Shown: piece by piece, positions 39,141 through 49,791 of the stretch
Layout of the letters: every line of letters starts with the position of its first letter
Position numbering within the stretch: the first letter of the stretch is position 1
From: Streptomyces misionensis
Lineage (GTDB): Bacteria; Actinomycetota; Actinomycetes; Streptomycetales; Streptomycetaceae
Direction: 5' to 3'
Length of the DNA: 64,000 nucleotides
NCBI RefSeq assembly: GCF_900104815.1
Contig: NZ_FNTD01000004.1
Location: forward strand, 7,377,001 to 7,441,000
Notes under the pieces: generated by a model
The model's input: the letters and a program-made list of their open reading frames with translations, nothing else
What the model was told of the DNA's origin: nothing
Database searches by the model: none
Position numbers and translations under genes: made by a program

Positions 39141-39151
39141 GGAAACCGACG

Positions 39152-40174
39152 ATGCGCAACACCCTGGGTGCTGACGCGGCCATGGGCCGCCGGTCGCAGG
39201 GCACGCCCGGAGGCGGGGACGCGGCCCGGCCCGCCTCCCCGCCCTCGCCGCGAGCGGCCACGCGCCGCCGCGGCCGTGCCCGGGCGCGACTGGAGATCGC
39301 GGTCCTGTCCGGGCCGGCGATCATCATGTTCCTGACGTTCGTGATCTTTCCGGTGGTGCTGGCGGCGTTCTACGGCTTCTACCGGTGGAAAGGCTACGGG
39401 GCGCCGACCGACTGGGTCGGTCTCGGCAACTACAAACTGATCCTCACCGACCCCGCGTTCCGGCAAGTGGTGTGGCACACCTTCCTCATCCTGGTGCTCT
39501 CCCTGGTCATCCAGGGCCCGCTGGCCATCTTCCTGGCGCTCCTGCTCAACCGGAAGATCCGTGGCCGCTCGGTCATCCGCGTCCTGATCTTCGTGCCCTA
39601 CGTCGTCTCCGAGGTCGTCGTCGGCACCGGCTGGAGTCTGATGCTCCAGACGAACGGCGCCCTCAACGACCTCCTGCAGCACATCGGGCTGGGCTCCCTG
39701 CGGGCCGACTGGCTCTCCGACCCCAAGCTGGCCATCTGGACGCTGATGGGCATCATCTCGTGGAAGTACATCGGCTTCGCGGTGATCCTCATGCTCGCGG
39801 GCCTGCAGTCGATCCCCGACGAACTCTTCGAGGCCGCCCAGATCGACGGCGCCTCCTACTGGCAGATCCAGCGCCGCATCACCCTGCCGCTGCTGGGGCC
39901 GACGGTCCGCATCTGGGCCTTCCTGTCGATCATCGGGTCGCTGCAGCTGTTCGACCTCGTCTACATCATCTGGGGTCCGTACATCTCCGCCACCGCCGGC
40001 ACCTCCACCATGGCGATCTACATGGTCGCCCAGGGCCGCAACGCGGGCAACTACGGCTACGGCAGCGCCATCGCGGTCGTGATGTTCCTCATCTCGCTCG
40101 TCGTCGCACTGATCTACCAGCGCTTCGTCCTGCGCCGAGACCTCCAGGGCGCCGTCACCGAAGGAGCCGCCTGA
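39152..40174 (+). CDS. ABC sugar importer, permease 1 (MalF/BxlF-like)
   Basis: A 340-residue inner-membrane permease with about six helices after a basic, disordered N-terminus of some 45 residues. The EAA loop EAAQIDGASYWQIQRRITLP contacts the ATPase. It pairs with the next gene product to form the channel. It begins 11 bases after the binding-protein stop, and its TGA shares one base with the next ATG, so the three genes form one operon. Confidence 0.92.
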   Translation: MRNTLGADAAMGRRSQGTPGGGDAARPASPPSPRAATRRRGRARARLEIAVLSGPAIIMFLTFVIFPVVLAAFYGFYRWKGYGAPTDWVGLGNYKLILTDPAFRQVVWHTFLILVLSLVIQGPLAIFLALLLNRKIRGRSVIRVLIFVPYVVSEVVVGTGWSLMLQTNGALNDLLQHIGLGSLRADWLSDPKLAIWTLMGIISWKYIGFAVILMLAGLQSIPDELFEAAQIDGASYWQIQRRITLPLLGPTVRIWAFLSIIGSLQLFDLVYIIWGPYISATAGTSTMAIYMVAQGRNAGNYGYGSAIAVVMFLISLVVALIYQRFVLRRDLQGAVTEGAA

Positions 40175-41073
40175 TGAGCGCGACAACCGCCGACTGGCTG
40201 ACCTCCGGCACGGACCCGAAGACGCCCGGCGGCCGGCGCGCCAAGCACGACAGGCCGCAGAAGTGGGGGAGCCCCTTCACCTACTTCGTCGCCCTGCTCT
40301 TCGTCGGGGTCTGCGTCGCACCGGTGCTCTACATCGTGCTCGGCGGGTTCCGCACCAACTCGCACCTCACCACCCACCCGGCCGCCCTGCCGGACCCCTG
40401 GGTCCTCGGCAACTACGAAGACGTGCTGACGTCGAGGACGTTCTGGGGCGAATTCGCCAACTCCGTCATCGTCGCGCTCGTGAGCACCGTCGGCATCGTC
40501 GCCTTCGGGCTGATGGCGAGCTTCGTGATCGCGCGTTACGACTTCAGGCTCAAGGGCGCGATGTACTCCCTGTTCGCCGCCGGTCTGATGTTCCCGATGG
40601 TCATCGCGATCACCCCGCTGTACATCATCGTCAAGAACATCGGCCTCGTCGACAACCTGTTCGGCGTCATCGTCCCGCAGATCGCGTTCGGCCTGCCGAC
40701 GACCGTCATCATCCTGGTGCCGTTCCTCAAAGCCATTCCGAAGGAGATAGAGGAGGCCGCCGCGATCGACGGCACGAGCCGGCTCGGATTCTTCTTCCGC
40801 ATGGTGATCCCGCTGTCGCTGCCCGGCGTGGTGACGGTCGGCATCCTCGCCTTCATCGGCAGCTGGAACAACTACGTTCTGCCCCTGTACGTCCTCAACT
40901 CGGACGCGAACTACACCCTGCCGCTCGGCGTCCAGGCGTTCTCCTCGCAGTACTCCTCGGACACCGCGAAGGTCCTCGCGTTCACCTCGCTCGCCATGCT
41001 GCCCGCACTGGTCTTCTTCTCCGTCTTCGAGAAGCGGATCGTCGGCGGCCTCACCGGCGCCGTGAAGGGCTGA
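40174..41073 (+). CDS. ABC sugar importer, permease 2 (MalG/BxlG-like)
   Basis: A 299-residue permease with about six helices and the EAA motif EEAAAIDGTSRLGFFFRMVI near residues 191-210. It is the second half of the transmembrane channel for the oligosaccharide importer. Its start overlaps the preceding stop by one base. A strong hairpin lies after the stop codon, before the GH51 gene. Confidence 0.92.
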   Translation: MSATTADWLTSGTDPKTPGGRRAKHDRPQKWGSPFTYFVALLFVGVCVAPVLYIVLGGFRTNSHLTTHPAALPDPWVLGNYEDVLTSRTFWGEFANSVIVALVSTVGIVAFGLMASFVIARYDFRLKGAMYSLFAAGLMFPMVIAITPLYIIVKNIGLVDNLFGVIVPQIAFGLPTTVIILVPFLKAIPKEIEEAAAIDGTSRLGFFFRMVIPLSLPGVVTVGILAFIGSWNNYVLPLYVLNSDANYTLPLGVQAFSSQYSSDTAKVLAFTSLAMLPALVFFSVFEKRIVGGLTGAVKG

Positions 41074-41106
41074 ACCGCCCCCGGGACCCGCACCGGACCG
41101 TCTCAC

Positions 41107-41139
41107 GCCTGCCCCCGCCGGCCCCCGGCAGGGGCAGGC
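41107..41139 (+). terminator. Hairpin between importer and GH51 genes
   Basis: GCCTGCCCC (41107-41115) and GGGGCAGGC (41131-41139) form a perfect 9-bp stem with a 15-base loop. It may end the importer transcript or protect its 3' end while allowing some read-through to the arabinofuranosidase gene. Confidence 0.5.
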
Positions 41140-41203
41140 CGCCGGCCGCCGGCGGCACCCGTTGACCGGCACTCCCGCTCGACCCCACGGAAAGGACCCC
41201 GCG

Positions 41204-42703
41204 TTGCCCCGCGCCCACATCGAGCTCGACAGGCGGGCCGTCGTCGCCCCCGTCAAACGCCGCACCTTCGGCGCGTTCGTCGAACACCTCGGCCGCTGCG
41301 TGTACACCGGTCTCTACGAGCCGGAACACCCGACCGCGAACGACGAAGGGTTCCGCATGGACGTCGTCGAACTGGTCAGGGAGCTCGGCACCACGACCGT
41401 CCGCTACCCGGGGGGCAACTTCGTCTCCGGCTTCCGCTGGGAGGACTCGATCGGTCCGCGCGAGAAACGCCCGGTGCGCCGCGACCTGTCCTGGCACTCG
41501 CTGGAGTCGAACCAGGTCGGTCTCGACGAGTTCGCCAGGTGGCTCAAGCTCACCGGTTCCGAGCTGATGCTGAGCGTCAACGTCGCCACCCGCGGCATCC
41601 TGCCGGCCCTGGACCTCCTGGAGTACGCCAACCACCCGTCCGGCACGGCGCTGTCCGACCTGCGCATCGCCAACGGCACGCCCGACCCGCACAACGTGCG
41701 GATGTGGTGCCTCGGCAACGAGATGGACGGACCGTGGCAGACCGGTTTCATGACGGCGGACGACTACGGCAAGATCGCCGCCCGCACCGCGGCCGCGATG
41801 AAGATGGCCGACAAGGACCTCGAACTCGTCGTCTGCGGCTCCTCCGGGTCCGGCATGCCGACGTTCGGCGACTGGGAACGCACGGTCCTCGAACACGCCT
41901 ACGACCATGTCGACTACGTCTCCTGCCACGCGTACTACCAGGAGCACGACGGCGACCTCGGCTCCTTCCTCGCCTCCGCGATCGACATGGACTACTTCAT
42001 CGACACCGTCGTCGCGACCGCCGACCACGTGGGGTACAAGAAACGCTCGAACAAGAAGATCAACATCTCCTTCGACGAGTGGAACGTCTGGTACCTCAAG
42101 GAGCACCAGGAGTCGGGGGAGGTCAACGACGAGTGGCGGCACGCCCCTCGGCAACTCGAGGACAAGTACACGGTGGCCGATGCCGTCGTCGTCGGCAATC
42201 TGCTGATGACGCTCCTCAGGCGCAGCGACCGCGTCACCTCGGCATCGCTCGCGCAACTCGTCAACGTGATCGCGCCGATCATGACCGAACCCGGCGGTCC
42301 GGCCTGGCGGCAGACGACCTTCCACCCGTTCTCGATCACGAGCCGGCTCGCCTCGGGGGAGGTGATCCGCCCCGTGATCGAGGCGCCGACGTACGAGACG
42401 GCGCGCCACGGCGAGGCATCCGTCATCGACGCCGTCGCGACCGCCGACGACGACCGGGCCGCGGTGTTCCTCGTCAACCGCGACCTGAGGGAGGCCGCGC
42501 AGGTGACGATCGACGTGCGCGGACTCGGCACGTCGCGTATCGCCGAGGCGGTCACGCTCGCCGACTCCGACGTCTACGCGAAGAACACCCTCGCCGAGCA
42601 GAACCGGGTGACCCCGTCCGCGAACCCGAGCGCGACACTCGCCGACGGCGTGCTGACCATCGAGCTGCCACCGGTGTCATGGACCGCGATCGCCCTGCGC
42701 TGA
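41204..42703 (+). CDS. Intracellular GH51 alpha-L-arabinofuranosidase
   Basis: A 499-residue family 51 enzyme with no signal peptide. The acid/base Glu is in WCLGNEMDGPW near residue 172 and the nucleophile Glu in ISFDEWNVWY near 292; a beta-sandwich forms the C-terminus. It releases terminal arabinose from imported arabino-oligosaccharides. The TTG start is chosen because GGAAAGGA precedes it and the family N-terminus (AHIELDRR) follows; no ATG or GTG fits better. It closes the plus-strand arabinose uptake and hydrolysis unit. Confidence 0.92.
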   Translation: MPRAHIELDRRAVVAPVKRRTFGAFVEHLGRCVYTGLYEPEHPTANDEGFRMDVVELVRELGTTTVRYPGGNFVSGFRWEDSIGPREKRPVRRDLSWHSLESNQVGLDEFARWLKLTGSELMLSVNVATRGILPALDLLEYANHPSGTALSDLRIANGTPDPHNVRMWCLGNEMDGPWQTGFMTADDYGKIAARTAAAMKMADKDLELVVCGSSGSGMPTFGDWERTVLEHAYDHVDYVSCHAYYQEHDGDLGSFLASAIDMDYFIDTVVATADHVGYKKRSNKKINISFDEWNVWYLKEHQESGEVNDEWRHAPRQLEDKYTVADAVVVGNLLMTLLRRSDRVTSASLAQLVNVIAPIMTEPGGPAWRQTTFHPFSITSRLASGEVIRPVIEAPTYETARHGEASVIDAVATADDDRAAVFLVNRDLREAAQVTIDVRGLGTSRIAEAVTLADSDVYAKNTLAEQNRVTPSANPSATLADGVLTIELPPVSWTAIALR

Positions 42704-42704
42704 G

Positions 42705-42870
42705 CGACGACACCTGACTCGGGCAGCACCTCCGTGATCGCGTCGTACCCCTGCTGCCGCTTCGAAGGCGGCAGTTGGAGGTATGCCGAGACGGTCGACA
42801 GATAGCCGACGAAGTCGGGAGCGCTATCGGGTCTCACGTCAACCGTGGCGCTGAAATCGGCTGCGACCAC
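42705..42870 (-). pseudogene. Fragment resembling a methyltransferase C-terminus
   Basis: Read on the minus strand, this stretch encodes DFVGYLSTVSAYLQLPPSKR followed by QQGYDAITEVLPESG. That resembles the last part of class I SAM-dependent methyltransferases, where an SAY-x-LPP helix precedes a VLP strand. No methyl-donor motif or start lies upstream on the minus strand before the next gene. It is probably a relic left by a deletion; the assignment is tentative. Confidence 0.4.
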
Positions 42871-42991
42871 AGGATGGTGAACGCGTCGGGTGGTTGAGCC
42901 TACAGACGGACGACGCTGCGACCGTGCGGAACCAGGATGTCTGCGAGCGGGGGCGTGGCCCCCGAAAGACATCGAGTCGGAGGTTGGTCCT

Positions 42992-43639
42992 GTGCAGACT
43001 GTTCGTTCGCTGACGCCGTTACGCAAAGCAGCGGTCGTGGCCGCGGCCGCAGCGGCGGCGGTCGCCGTCACCGGTTTCACCGGCGAGGCCGAGGGTGGTG
43101 AACCGCCGCAGCGCCCGCTGCGGGCGAGTGTGACCGGGGCGGCCGAGTTCCGGCTGCCGTATCTGAACGACCACGACGTTCGCTCCTTCATATTGAACGC
43201 GCATGCGGCTCCCTACAGCAGACCGTTCCCCGGGGTGTCGAGCGGATTGCCGACAGACGCCTACGGCACGGTGAAGGTCGTGCATTACTCCGCCGAGCGG
43301 CACACCACCTATACGGCCGTCGGCGAGGTCGACTGCCTGGTCACCGCACCGGGCAACGCCACCTTGACGGCGGTGTTCACGAAGGTGAGCCGCGGCGGCC
43401 CTGACTGGGTGGGAAAGCGCCTGGGAATCAGCGTCCAGGACCAGGGTGAAGACCACCGCGGCAAGACGTCGGGTGACCGGGTCGGATTCTCCTGGGACGA
43501 CACGGTCGACTGGGCCACCCGCACCCACGAGCACGCCGACGGGGGCAACACCTGCATGGCGCCGGCCCCGTTCGCCCCCGTCACGAAAGGCGGATACCGC
43601 GTCGTGCACGCCGATCTGCCGCTGTGGCCCAAGCCCTGA
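42992..43639 (+). CDS. Secreted protein of unknown function
   Basis: A 215-residue exported protein. The N-terminus has basic residues and a hydrophobic alanine-rich helix (about 12-28), then a mature beta-rich domain with two Cys (CLVT and CMAPAP) that could form a disulfide. I do not recognise the family. The GTG at 42992 is chosen over earlier in-frame codons because GGAGG precedes it at 8 bases and the signal peptide starts there. A 9-bp hairpin follows the stop (43652-43682). Confidence 0.65.
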   Translation: MQTVRSLTPLRKAAVVAAAAAAAVAVTGFTGEAEGGEPPQRPLRASVTGAAEFRLPYLNDHDVRSFILNAHAAPYSRPFPGVSSGLPTDAYGTVKVVHYSAERHTTYTAVGEVDCLVTAPGNATLTAVFTKVSRGGPDWVGKRLGISVQDQGEDHRGKTSGDRVGFSWDDTVDWATRTHEHADGGNTCMAPAPFAPVTKGGYRVVHADLPLWPKP

Positions 43640-43651
43640 ACCACCCACAGG

Positions 43652-43682
43652 CGCAAGCGGGCCGGAACCGCAGCCGCTTGCG
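43652..43682 (+). terminator. Hairpin after the secreted unknown protein gene
   Basis: CGCAAGCGG (43652-43660) and CCGCTTGCG (43674-43682) form a perfect 9-bp stem with a 13-base loop shortly after the stop codon. In the remaining intergenic stretch to 43974 nothing clear is seen. Confidence 0.6.
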
Positions 43683-43974
43683 GCATTCGTTCTCTTCGCC
43701 CGCTCCCGTCAGCGGGGCGCGGGGCCGCGGCCGAACCTACCGGATCCGGCTCTCGGTCACTGCCTTCACAGACGTTCCCTCCGGGATGCGGCACTGCGGA
43801 CGAGCCCGGCCTGACCCGGCATCTTCCACCGCGGTCCAGACTCCTGGTCCACTCCCGCGAACCGTACTGTCGGAGGCGGCTTGTACGCTGCGCTCATTCG
43901 ACGATCGGACGGTCACGGATACGGGCATGCGGGCACGGGGCGGGCGTCCGGGGGCGGGAGCGCGGGGGATTTCG

Positions 43975-45528
43975 ATGAGTGACGCACGTCCGACAGGAAG
44001 CCGTAGACCGGGCCTCTCGGTCGGTGCGCGCATCATCGCCGTGGTCGTCCTCACCGCGATCGGGGCCGTCTGCGCCTGGCTTCAGCACGGCGCTCCCGGC
44101 CAAAGCGCGCAACCGCGTACGGAGTTCACGGCGGACAACCCGCCCGCCGGCCTGCCCACCGCGCTCACCACCGGCCAGCACCTCCACTGGTCCCGCTGCA
44201 CCTCGCCGCCCACCGCGCGTACGGGCTACGACTGCGCCACCATGAAGGCCCCCCTCGACTACCGGAAACCGGACAGCGAAACGATCGACGTCGCCCTGAT
44301 CCGCCGAAAGGCCACCGGGCCGAACGCCCGGCGCATCGGCTCCCTCGTCCTGAACTTCGGCGGCCCCGGCGTGTCCGGCGTGATCGGACTGCCCGAGTTC
44401 CTCGACCAGTACAAGCCGCTCCTCGACCGCTACGACCTGGTCTCCTTCGACCCGCGCGGCGTCGGCGCGACCATCCCCGTGCGCTGCGGGAAGACCGCGG
44501 ACGACACCGGCTACGAGGGGGCCGACGCCTGCGCCGAGCACTCCGGGGCGCTCCTGCCGTACATCGGCACTTCGTACACCGCTCGCGACCTCGACCTGAT
44601 GCGCTACCTCCTCGGCGACAACCGGCTGCACTACTTCGGCGTCTCGTACGGAACGGCGCTCGGCGCGGTCTACGCCCACCTGTACCCGTCGCACGTCGGA
44701 CGGCTCGTCCTCGAAGCGTCCGTCGATCCGACCGAGGACCTCGATGAGAAGCAGGTCTCACAGGTCAAGGCGGTCCAGGCGGCGTTCGACCGGTTCGCTG
44801 CGTACTGCGCGGCCCGTATCCGCCACTGCCCGACCGGCGACGGGCCCGAGGAGGCCGCGCGACGCATGGCGGCCCTGGCCGACCGCCTGGAGAAGAAGCC
44901 CGCCCCGGCCGGCGGCGGAAGGAACCTCGACGCCGACGACCTCGCGTACGCCGTCAGCGACCATCTCGACCTGGGCACGGACGGCTGGTCGCCGCTCGCC
45001 AAGGCCCTCACCGCGCTGATCGACCACAACGACGGCCGTCCGCTGAGCAAGGGCGCGGACGACATCGGCTCCGCCGAGCGCGCGGCGGCCGAACGGGACA
45101 ACAGCCGCGCCGCCCAGATCGCGATCACCTGCGCGGACTCCAGCCTCCGCCCCGATGTCGAACGCCTCGACCGGGACGAGGCCCGGACCAAAGCCGCCTC
45201 GCCTGTCTTCGGCGCGGCCTGGTCCACCGGCGTCTACCTCTGTTACGACTGGCCGTTCGACGGCGAGCGCATCACGCCCCAGGTGAACGCCGACGGCGCG
45301 GCGCCCATCCTGGTGGTCGGCGGCACCGGCGACCCGACCACCCCGTACTCCGGCGCCCGCCACATGGCCGGTGCGCTGGGCGAGGGCGTTGGCGTGCTCC
45401 TGACGGCCCAGGAGGACGGACACGGCACCTACCCGCAGAACCGCTGCGTCATGGAGACGGTCGACCGATACCTCCGCACGGGCCGCACCCCGGCCCCGGG
45501 GACGGTGTGCCCAGGGAGCATGTCCTGA
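43975..45528 (+). CDS. Membrane-anchored or secreted alpha/beta-hydrolase, tripeptidyl aminopeptidase type
   Basis: A 517-residue hydrolase. An N-terminal hydrophobic helix (about 17-36) acts as signal or anchor. The oxyanion motif NFGGPGVSG, the nucleophile elbow FGVSYGTALG, the acid in GGTGDPTTPY and the His in EDGHGTY form a complete triad. The TAP-like C-terminal extension matches Streptomyces secreted tripeptidyl aminopeptidases. It likely trims peptides outside the cell. The ATG at 43975 starts the signal region; in-frame sequence before it is not protein-like. Confidence 0.88.
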   Translation: MSDARPTGSRRPGLSVGARIIAVVVLTAIGAVCAWLQHGAPGQSAQPRTEFTADNPPAGLPTALTTGQHLHWSRCTSPPTARTGYDCATMKAPLDYRKPDSETIDVALIRRKATGPNARRIGSLVLNFGGPGVSGVIGLPEFLDQYKPLLDRYDLVSFDPRGVGATIPVRCGKTADDTGYEGADACAEHSGALLPYIGTSYTARDLDLMRYLLGDNRLHYFGVSYGTALGAVYAHLYPSHVGRLVLEASVDPTEDLDEKQVSQVKAVQAAFDRFAAYCAARIRHCPTGDGPEEAARRMAALADRLEKKPAPAGGGRNLDADDLAYAVSDHLDLGTDGWSPLAKALTALIDHNDGRPLSKGADDIGSAERAAAERDNSRAAQIAITCADSSLRPDVERLDRDEARTKAASPVFGAAWSTGVYLCYDWPFDGERITPQVNADGAAPILVVGGTGDPTTPYSGARHMAGALGEGVGVLLTAQEDGHGTYPQNRCVMETVDRYLRTGRTPAPGTVCPGSMS

Positions 45529-45628
45529 GGCCTGTCAGGTTCCGCGGGGCGCGTCCGCGTCGACCGGTTGCATGCCTCCTCCCCGGCCAGAGGTCCGAAC
45601 CGCCGGGCGGCAGCCGGGGCCGTCGCCG

Positions 45629-46896
<1,268 letters not shown>

Positions 46897-46929
46897 GGGA
46901 CTCCTTCCTACGAGGTCGCATCGTCACGT

Positions 46930-46961
46930 GTTCCATATACGGAACGTTCTGTATGTGGAAC
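46930..46961. promoter_or_regulatory. Nested palindromic operator between YbaK and XRE-cupin genes
   Basis: GTTCCATATAC (46930-46940) and GTATGTGGAAC (46951-46961) are inverted repeats matching at 10 of 11 bases. The 10-base spacer GGAACGTTCT itself contains the palindrome GAACGTTC. The element lies in the only A/T-rich part of a 121-base divergent promoter region and is the likely XRE-cupin binding site. Confidence 0.7.
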
Positions 46962-47017
46962 GATAGATCTCGCACGGCATCGGATCAACTGGTCTCGGCA
47001 ACAAGGAGGGGCTCACC

Positions 47018-47536
47018 ATGGACGTCGCCGCTCGCGTCGGATTGCGCCTGCGGGAATTGCGCGAAGCGCAGGCGATGTCACTGTCCGAGCTGGCCCGCAG
47101 GTCCAAGATCGGCAAAGGGACGCTCTCCGAACTGGAGAGCGGCCGGCGCAATCCCACTCTGGAGACGCTCTACGCCCTGACGACGGCCCTCGAAGTGCCG
47201 CTCAGCACAGCGCTGCACAACCTCGCGATTCCCGCCGAGGTCTCCGGTCATGCCGTGGACGCCGTCCTCACCGAGCGGTTCGAGACCGCCGCGGCGGTCA
47301 CGGAGACCTACCGAGTGCGCATCCGCGCCGGAACGACGCAGGAATCCGCCGCCCACGCCCCCGGCACAACGGAGCACATCATCGTCTTCGCCGGCACCGC
47401 GCGGGTCGGCGAGATTTCCGCCCCAACCCTGATCGGCCCCGGCGCGCACGGCAGTTGGGCCGCCGACGTTCCGCACCTGTACCAAGCACCGTCCGGAGAC
47501 GTCGAGGCTCTGCTGATCGTGCGCTACCCCCAGTGA
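47018..47536 (+). CDS. XRE-family regulator with C-terminal cupin
   Basis: A 172-residue regulator with a helix-turn-helix at about 8-62 (SLSELARRSKIGKGTLSELE) and a cupin ligand domain at about 100-172. Members of this group sense small amino-acid or sugar-like ligands and often control a neighbouring metabolic gene. AAGGAGG precedes the ATG. It faces the YbaK-SDR operon across a nested palindrome and converges on the xdhC gene with 23 bases between. Confidence 0.88.
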   Translation: MDVAARVGLRLRELREAQAMSLSELARRSKIGKGTLSELESGRRNPTLETLYALTTALEVPLSTALHNLAIPAEVSGHAVDAVLTERFETAAAVTETYRVRIRAGTTQESAAHAPGTTEHIIVFAGTARVGEISAPTLIGPGAHGSWAADVPHLYQAPSGDVEALLIVRYPQ

Positions 47537-47559
47537 AACCTCGCGGATGATCCCGTGTC

Positions 47560-48684
47560 TCACGATGCGCCGTCGCCGGGGCGGTCCGCACCCGTCGTCG
47601 GGTGAATGGGGCCTTCCAGCAGGGAGAGCGAACGGCCGGTGCGGCCGCTGCGCACCGCGATGAGTTCCGCCGCGAAGGACACCGCGGTCTCCTGCGGCGT
47701 CGACGCGCCCAGGTCGAGGCCGACGGGTGCGTGCAGCTTCGCCACCGCGTCAGGCGACACACCGGCCTCCGCCAGGTCGCGGATCCTTCGTGCCTGGGTG
47801 CGCCGGGAACCGAGCGCACCCACATAGGCCAGCGGCCGGCCGAGTGCCTCGGCGAGGACGGGGATGTCGAACTTCGGATCGTGCGTCATCACGCACACCA
47901 CGGTCCTTCGGTCGGTCTCCACACCCGCCAGATACCGGTGGGGCCAGTCGATCACGACGTCATCGGCGTGCGGGAAGCGCTCGGGCGTGGTGAAGGTGGA
48001 GCGTGCGTCGCACACGGTGACGTGGTATCCGAGGAAGGCTCCGATCTGGCTCACGGCGGCGGCGTGGGTGTTGGCCCCGAAGACCAGCAGCCGTGGTGGC
48101 GGCGACCATGCCTCGAACAGAACCCGGGGCTCGTCCTCCACACCCATGGCGTAGGTCCGTACGGCGGTTTCGTCCTGATCGAGCATCGCACGGGCGTCGG
48201 CGAGGACGGCGAGGTCCAGATCGGCGCTTCCGGTGCTGCCCAGGTGCCCGTCCTTCCACACGGCGACGGCCCCGCCGCACTGTCCGTGGAGTCCCGACAT
48301 CACGCGTGCCACGACAACCGGACGCCTTGCCTCCGCGGCCAGGAGGGCGGTGGCGAGAACCCTCGCCGTGGCGTCCTGCACGACCTGGACGAAGACGTCG
48401 ATCTCGCCTCCGCACGTCAGCCCCACCGCGAACGCGTCGTCGTCGGAGTATCCGAAGGAGGCGAACCGTGGCTGTCCCGAGGCCAGAACCTCACGGGCCA
48501 GCTCGTACACGGCGCCTTCGACACAACCTCCGGACACACTGCCGAGGGCGGTTCCGTCGGCATGGACGCACAGCGCCGCTCCCGGTTCCAGGGGCGCACT
48601 GCCTCGCACGGCGACGACGCTGGCGATGGCATAGGGGGCTCCGGCGGCCTGCCACTCCAGCAGGCGGGGCGCCAGGTGGCGCAT
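47560..48684 (-). CDS. XdhC-family molybdenum hydroxylase maturation factor
   Basis: A 374-residue protein. The N-terminal XdhC domain has GSAPLEPGAALCV and GSVSGGCVEGAV; the C-terminal Rossmann domain has LLVFGANTHAAAVSQIGAFLG. XdhC proteins bind the molybdenum cofactor, help make its sulfurated form and insert it into xanthine-dehydrogenase-like enzymes. It is the last gene of the minus-strand operon with the three hydroxylase subunits and an amidohydrolase, lying 58 bases after the latter, which fits service to that enzyme. Confidence 0.9.
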   Translation of the reverse strand: MRHLAPRLLEWQAAGAPYAIASVVAVRGSAPLEPGAALCVHADGTALGSVSGGCVEGAVYELAREVLASGQPRFASFGYSDDDAFAVGLTCGGEIDVFVQVVQDATARVLATALLAAEARRPVVVARVMSGLHGQCGGAVAVWKDGHLGSTGSADLDLAVLADARAMLDQDETAVRTYAMGVEDEPRVLFEAWSPPPRLLVFGANTHAAAVSQIGAFLGYHVTVCDARSTFTTPERFPHADDVVIDWPHRYLAGVETDRRTVVCVMTHDPKFDIPVLAEALGRPLAYVGALGSRRTQARRIRDLAEAGVSPDAVAKLHAPVGLDLGASTPQETAVSFAAELIAVRSGRTGRSLSLLEGPIHPTTGADRPGDGAS

Positions 48685-48742
48685 GAAGATCTCCGATCCA
48701 CTGTGTCGGGTCCGGCCGGCCGCCGCCGGCCGGACGAGCCTG

Positions 48743-49735
48743 TCATCGCGCCGTGTGCGCGGGCTTCATCCCGAGGAACCGTCGGCCGTTCGCCTCGAGC
48801 ACCGCGGCGTCGATGCCGTGGCCGAGCAGGAATCCCACCGGGTCGGGCTGCGCCATGTCGAAGGGGTAGTCGCTGCCGCAGACGATCCGGTCGGGCGACG
48901 CGTGGGCGCGCAGCAGCCTCAAGACCTCCGGATCGTGGGTGATCGTGTCGAAGTAGAGAAGGCCGAAGGACTCCGCGGGCGGACGGGTGCTTCCCCGGCG
49001 CACGTCGTCGCGGGAGCGCCAGCCATGCCCCCACCGCCCCAGCAGGGAGGGAGCGCAGCCCCCGCCGTGGACGAAACAGATCCGAAGGTCGGGGAGTTCT
49101 TCGAGTACTCCGCCCAGCAGGACCCCGGCTACGGCGGTCGTGGTCTCGACCGGATTGCCGATCAGGTTGACCAGGTAGTGGTGGTCCCATTCGGCGCGGG
49201 GCAGCTGCATCGGGTGGACCAGGACGGACAGCCCTAGTTCGGCGGCGACGCCGAGGACTTCCCGGGGCACGCCCCGGTCGTAGGAGCGGCCGTCGACCAC
49301 GGGCGGGACGGCGACGCCCGCGATGCCCTCCGCGGCGGCGAGCCGTGTCAGCTCGCGTCGGGCGGCTGCCACGTCGTCCAGCCGGACCAGTCCGAGCCCG
49401 ACGAGTGTTCCGTCCGTGCGGGACACGGCGTCGGCGAGCTGTTCGTTGTAGGCGGTGATGTAGTCGTCCGCCTCGGCGGGGGCGTGGACGGGGAAGGCGA
49501 AGGGCGGTGCGGAGATGACGCGTGCGCCGAGCCCGGCCTTCAGGGTGTCGGCGACGATGGTGTCGACATCGGTCATCGCCGCGGTCGGGAACGACAACGG
49601 GATCTCTCCCAGAAAGAGTTCGCCGTCGCGGTCGTTCATGCCGCCGAGCGGATTTCCGGGCGGGAGGGCGAGCAGGTCGCGCGGCAGCCAGTGAGCGTGG
49701 ACGTCAATGACTCCGGCGCGGATGTCACCGTTCAT
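48743..49735 (-). CDS. ACMSD-like metal-dependent amidohydrolase
   Basis: A 330-residue TIM-barrel amidohydrolase of the amidohydrolase-2 family. Metal ligands appear as DVHAHWLP near residue 12, VHPMQ near 178, FVHGGG near 226 and the Asp of GSDYPF near 290. Relatives decarboxylate or hydrolyse aromatic ring-cleavage products (for example aminocarboxymuconate semialdehyde). The ATG has AAGGAG upstream. It sits between the small hydroxylase subunit gene and xdhC, suggesting it acts after the ring hydroxylation. The substrate is not known. Confidence 0.85.
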   Translation of the reverse strand: MNGDIRAGVIDVHAHWLPRDLLALPPGNPLGGMNDRDGELFLGEIPLSFPTAAMTDVDTIVADTLKAGLGARVISAPPFAFPVHAPAEADDYITAYNEQLADAVSRTDGTLVGLGLVRLDDVAAARRELTRLAAAEGIAGVAVPPVVDGRSYDRGVPREVLGVAAELGLSVLVHPMQLPRAEWDHHYLVNLIGNPVETTTAVAGVLLGGVLEELPDLRICFVHGGGCAPSLLGRWGHGWRSRDDVRRGSTRPPAESFGLLYFDTITHDPEVLRLLRAHASPDRIVCGSDYPFDMAQPDPVGFLLGHGIDAAVLEANGRRFLGMKPAHTAR

Positions 49736-49791
49736 GTTGTTCTCCTTGGTCGGCTCCGGGGAGCGGCGCTCCCGCACGGGGCCTGTGCGTG

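Noticed and set aside
43640..43974. N-terminal extension of the tripeptidyl aminopeptidase-like gene
   Set aside because: The extension overlaps a terminator hairpin and is not protein-like; the signal anchor begins at the ATG at 43975.
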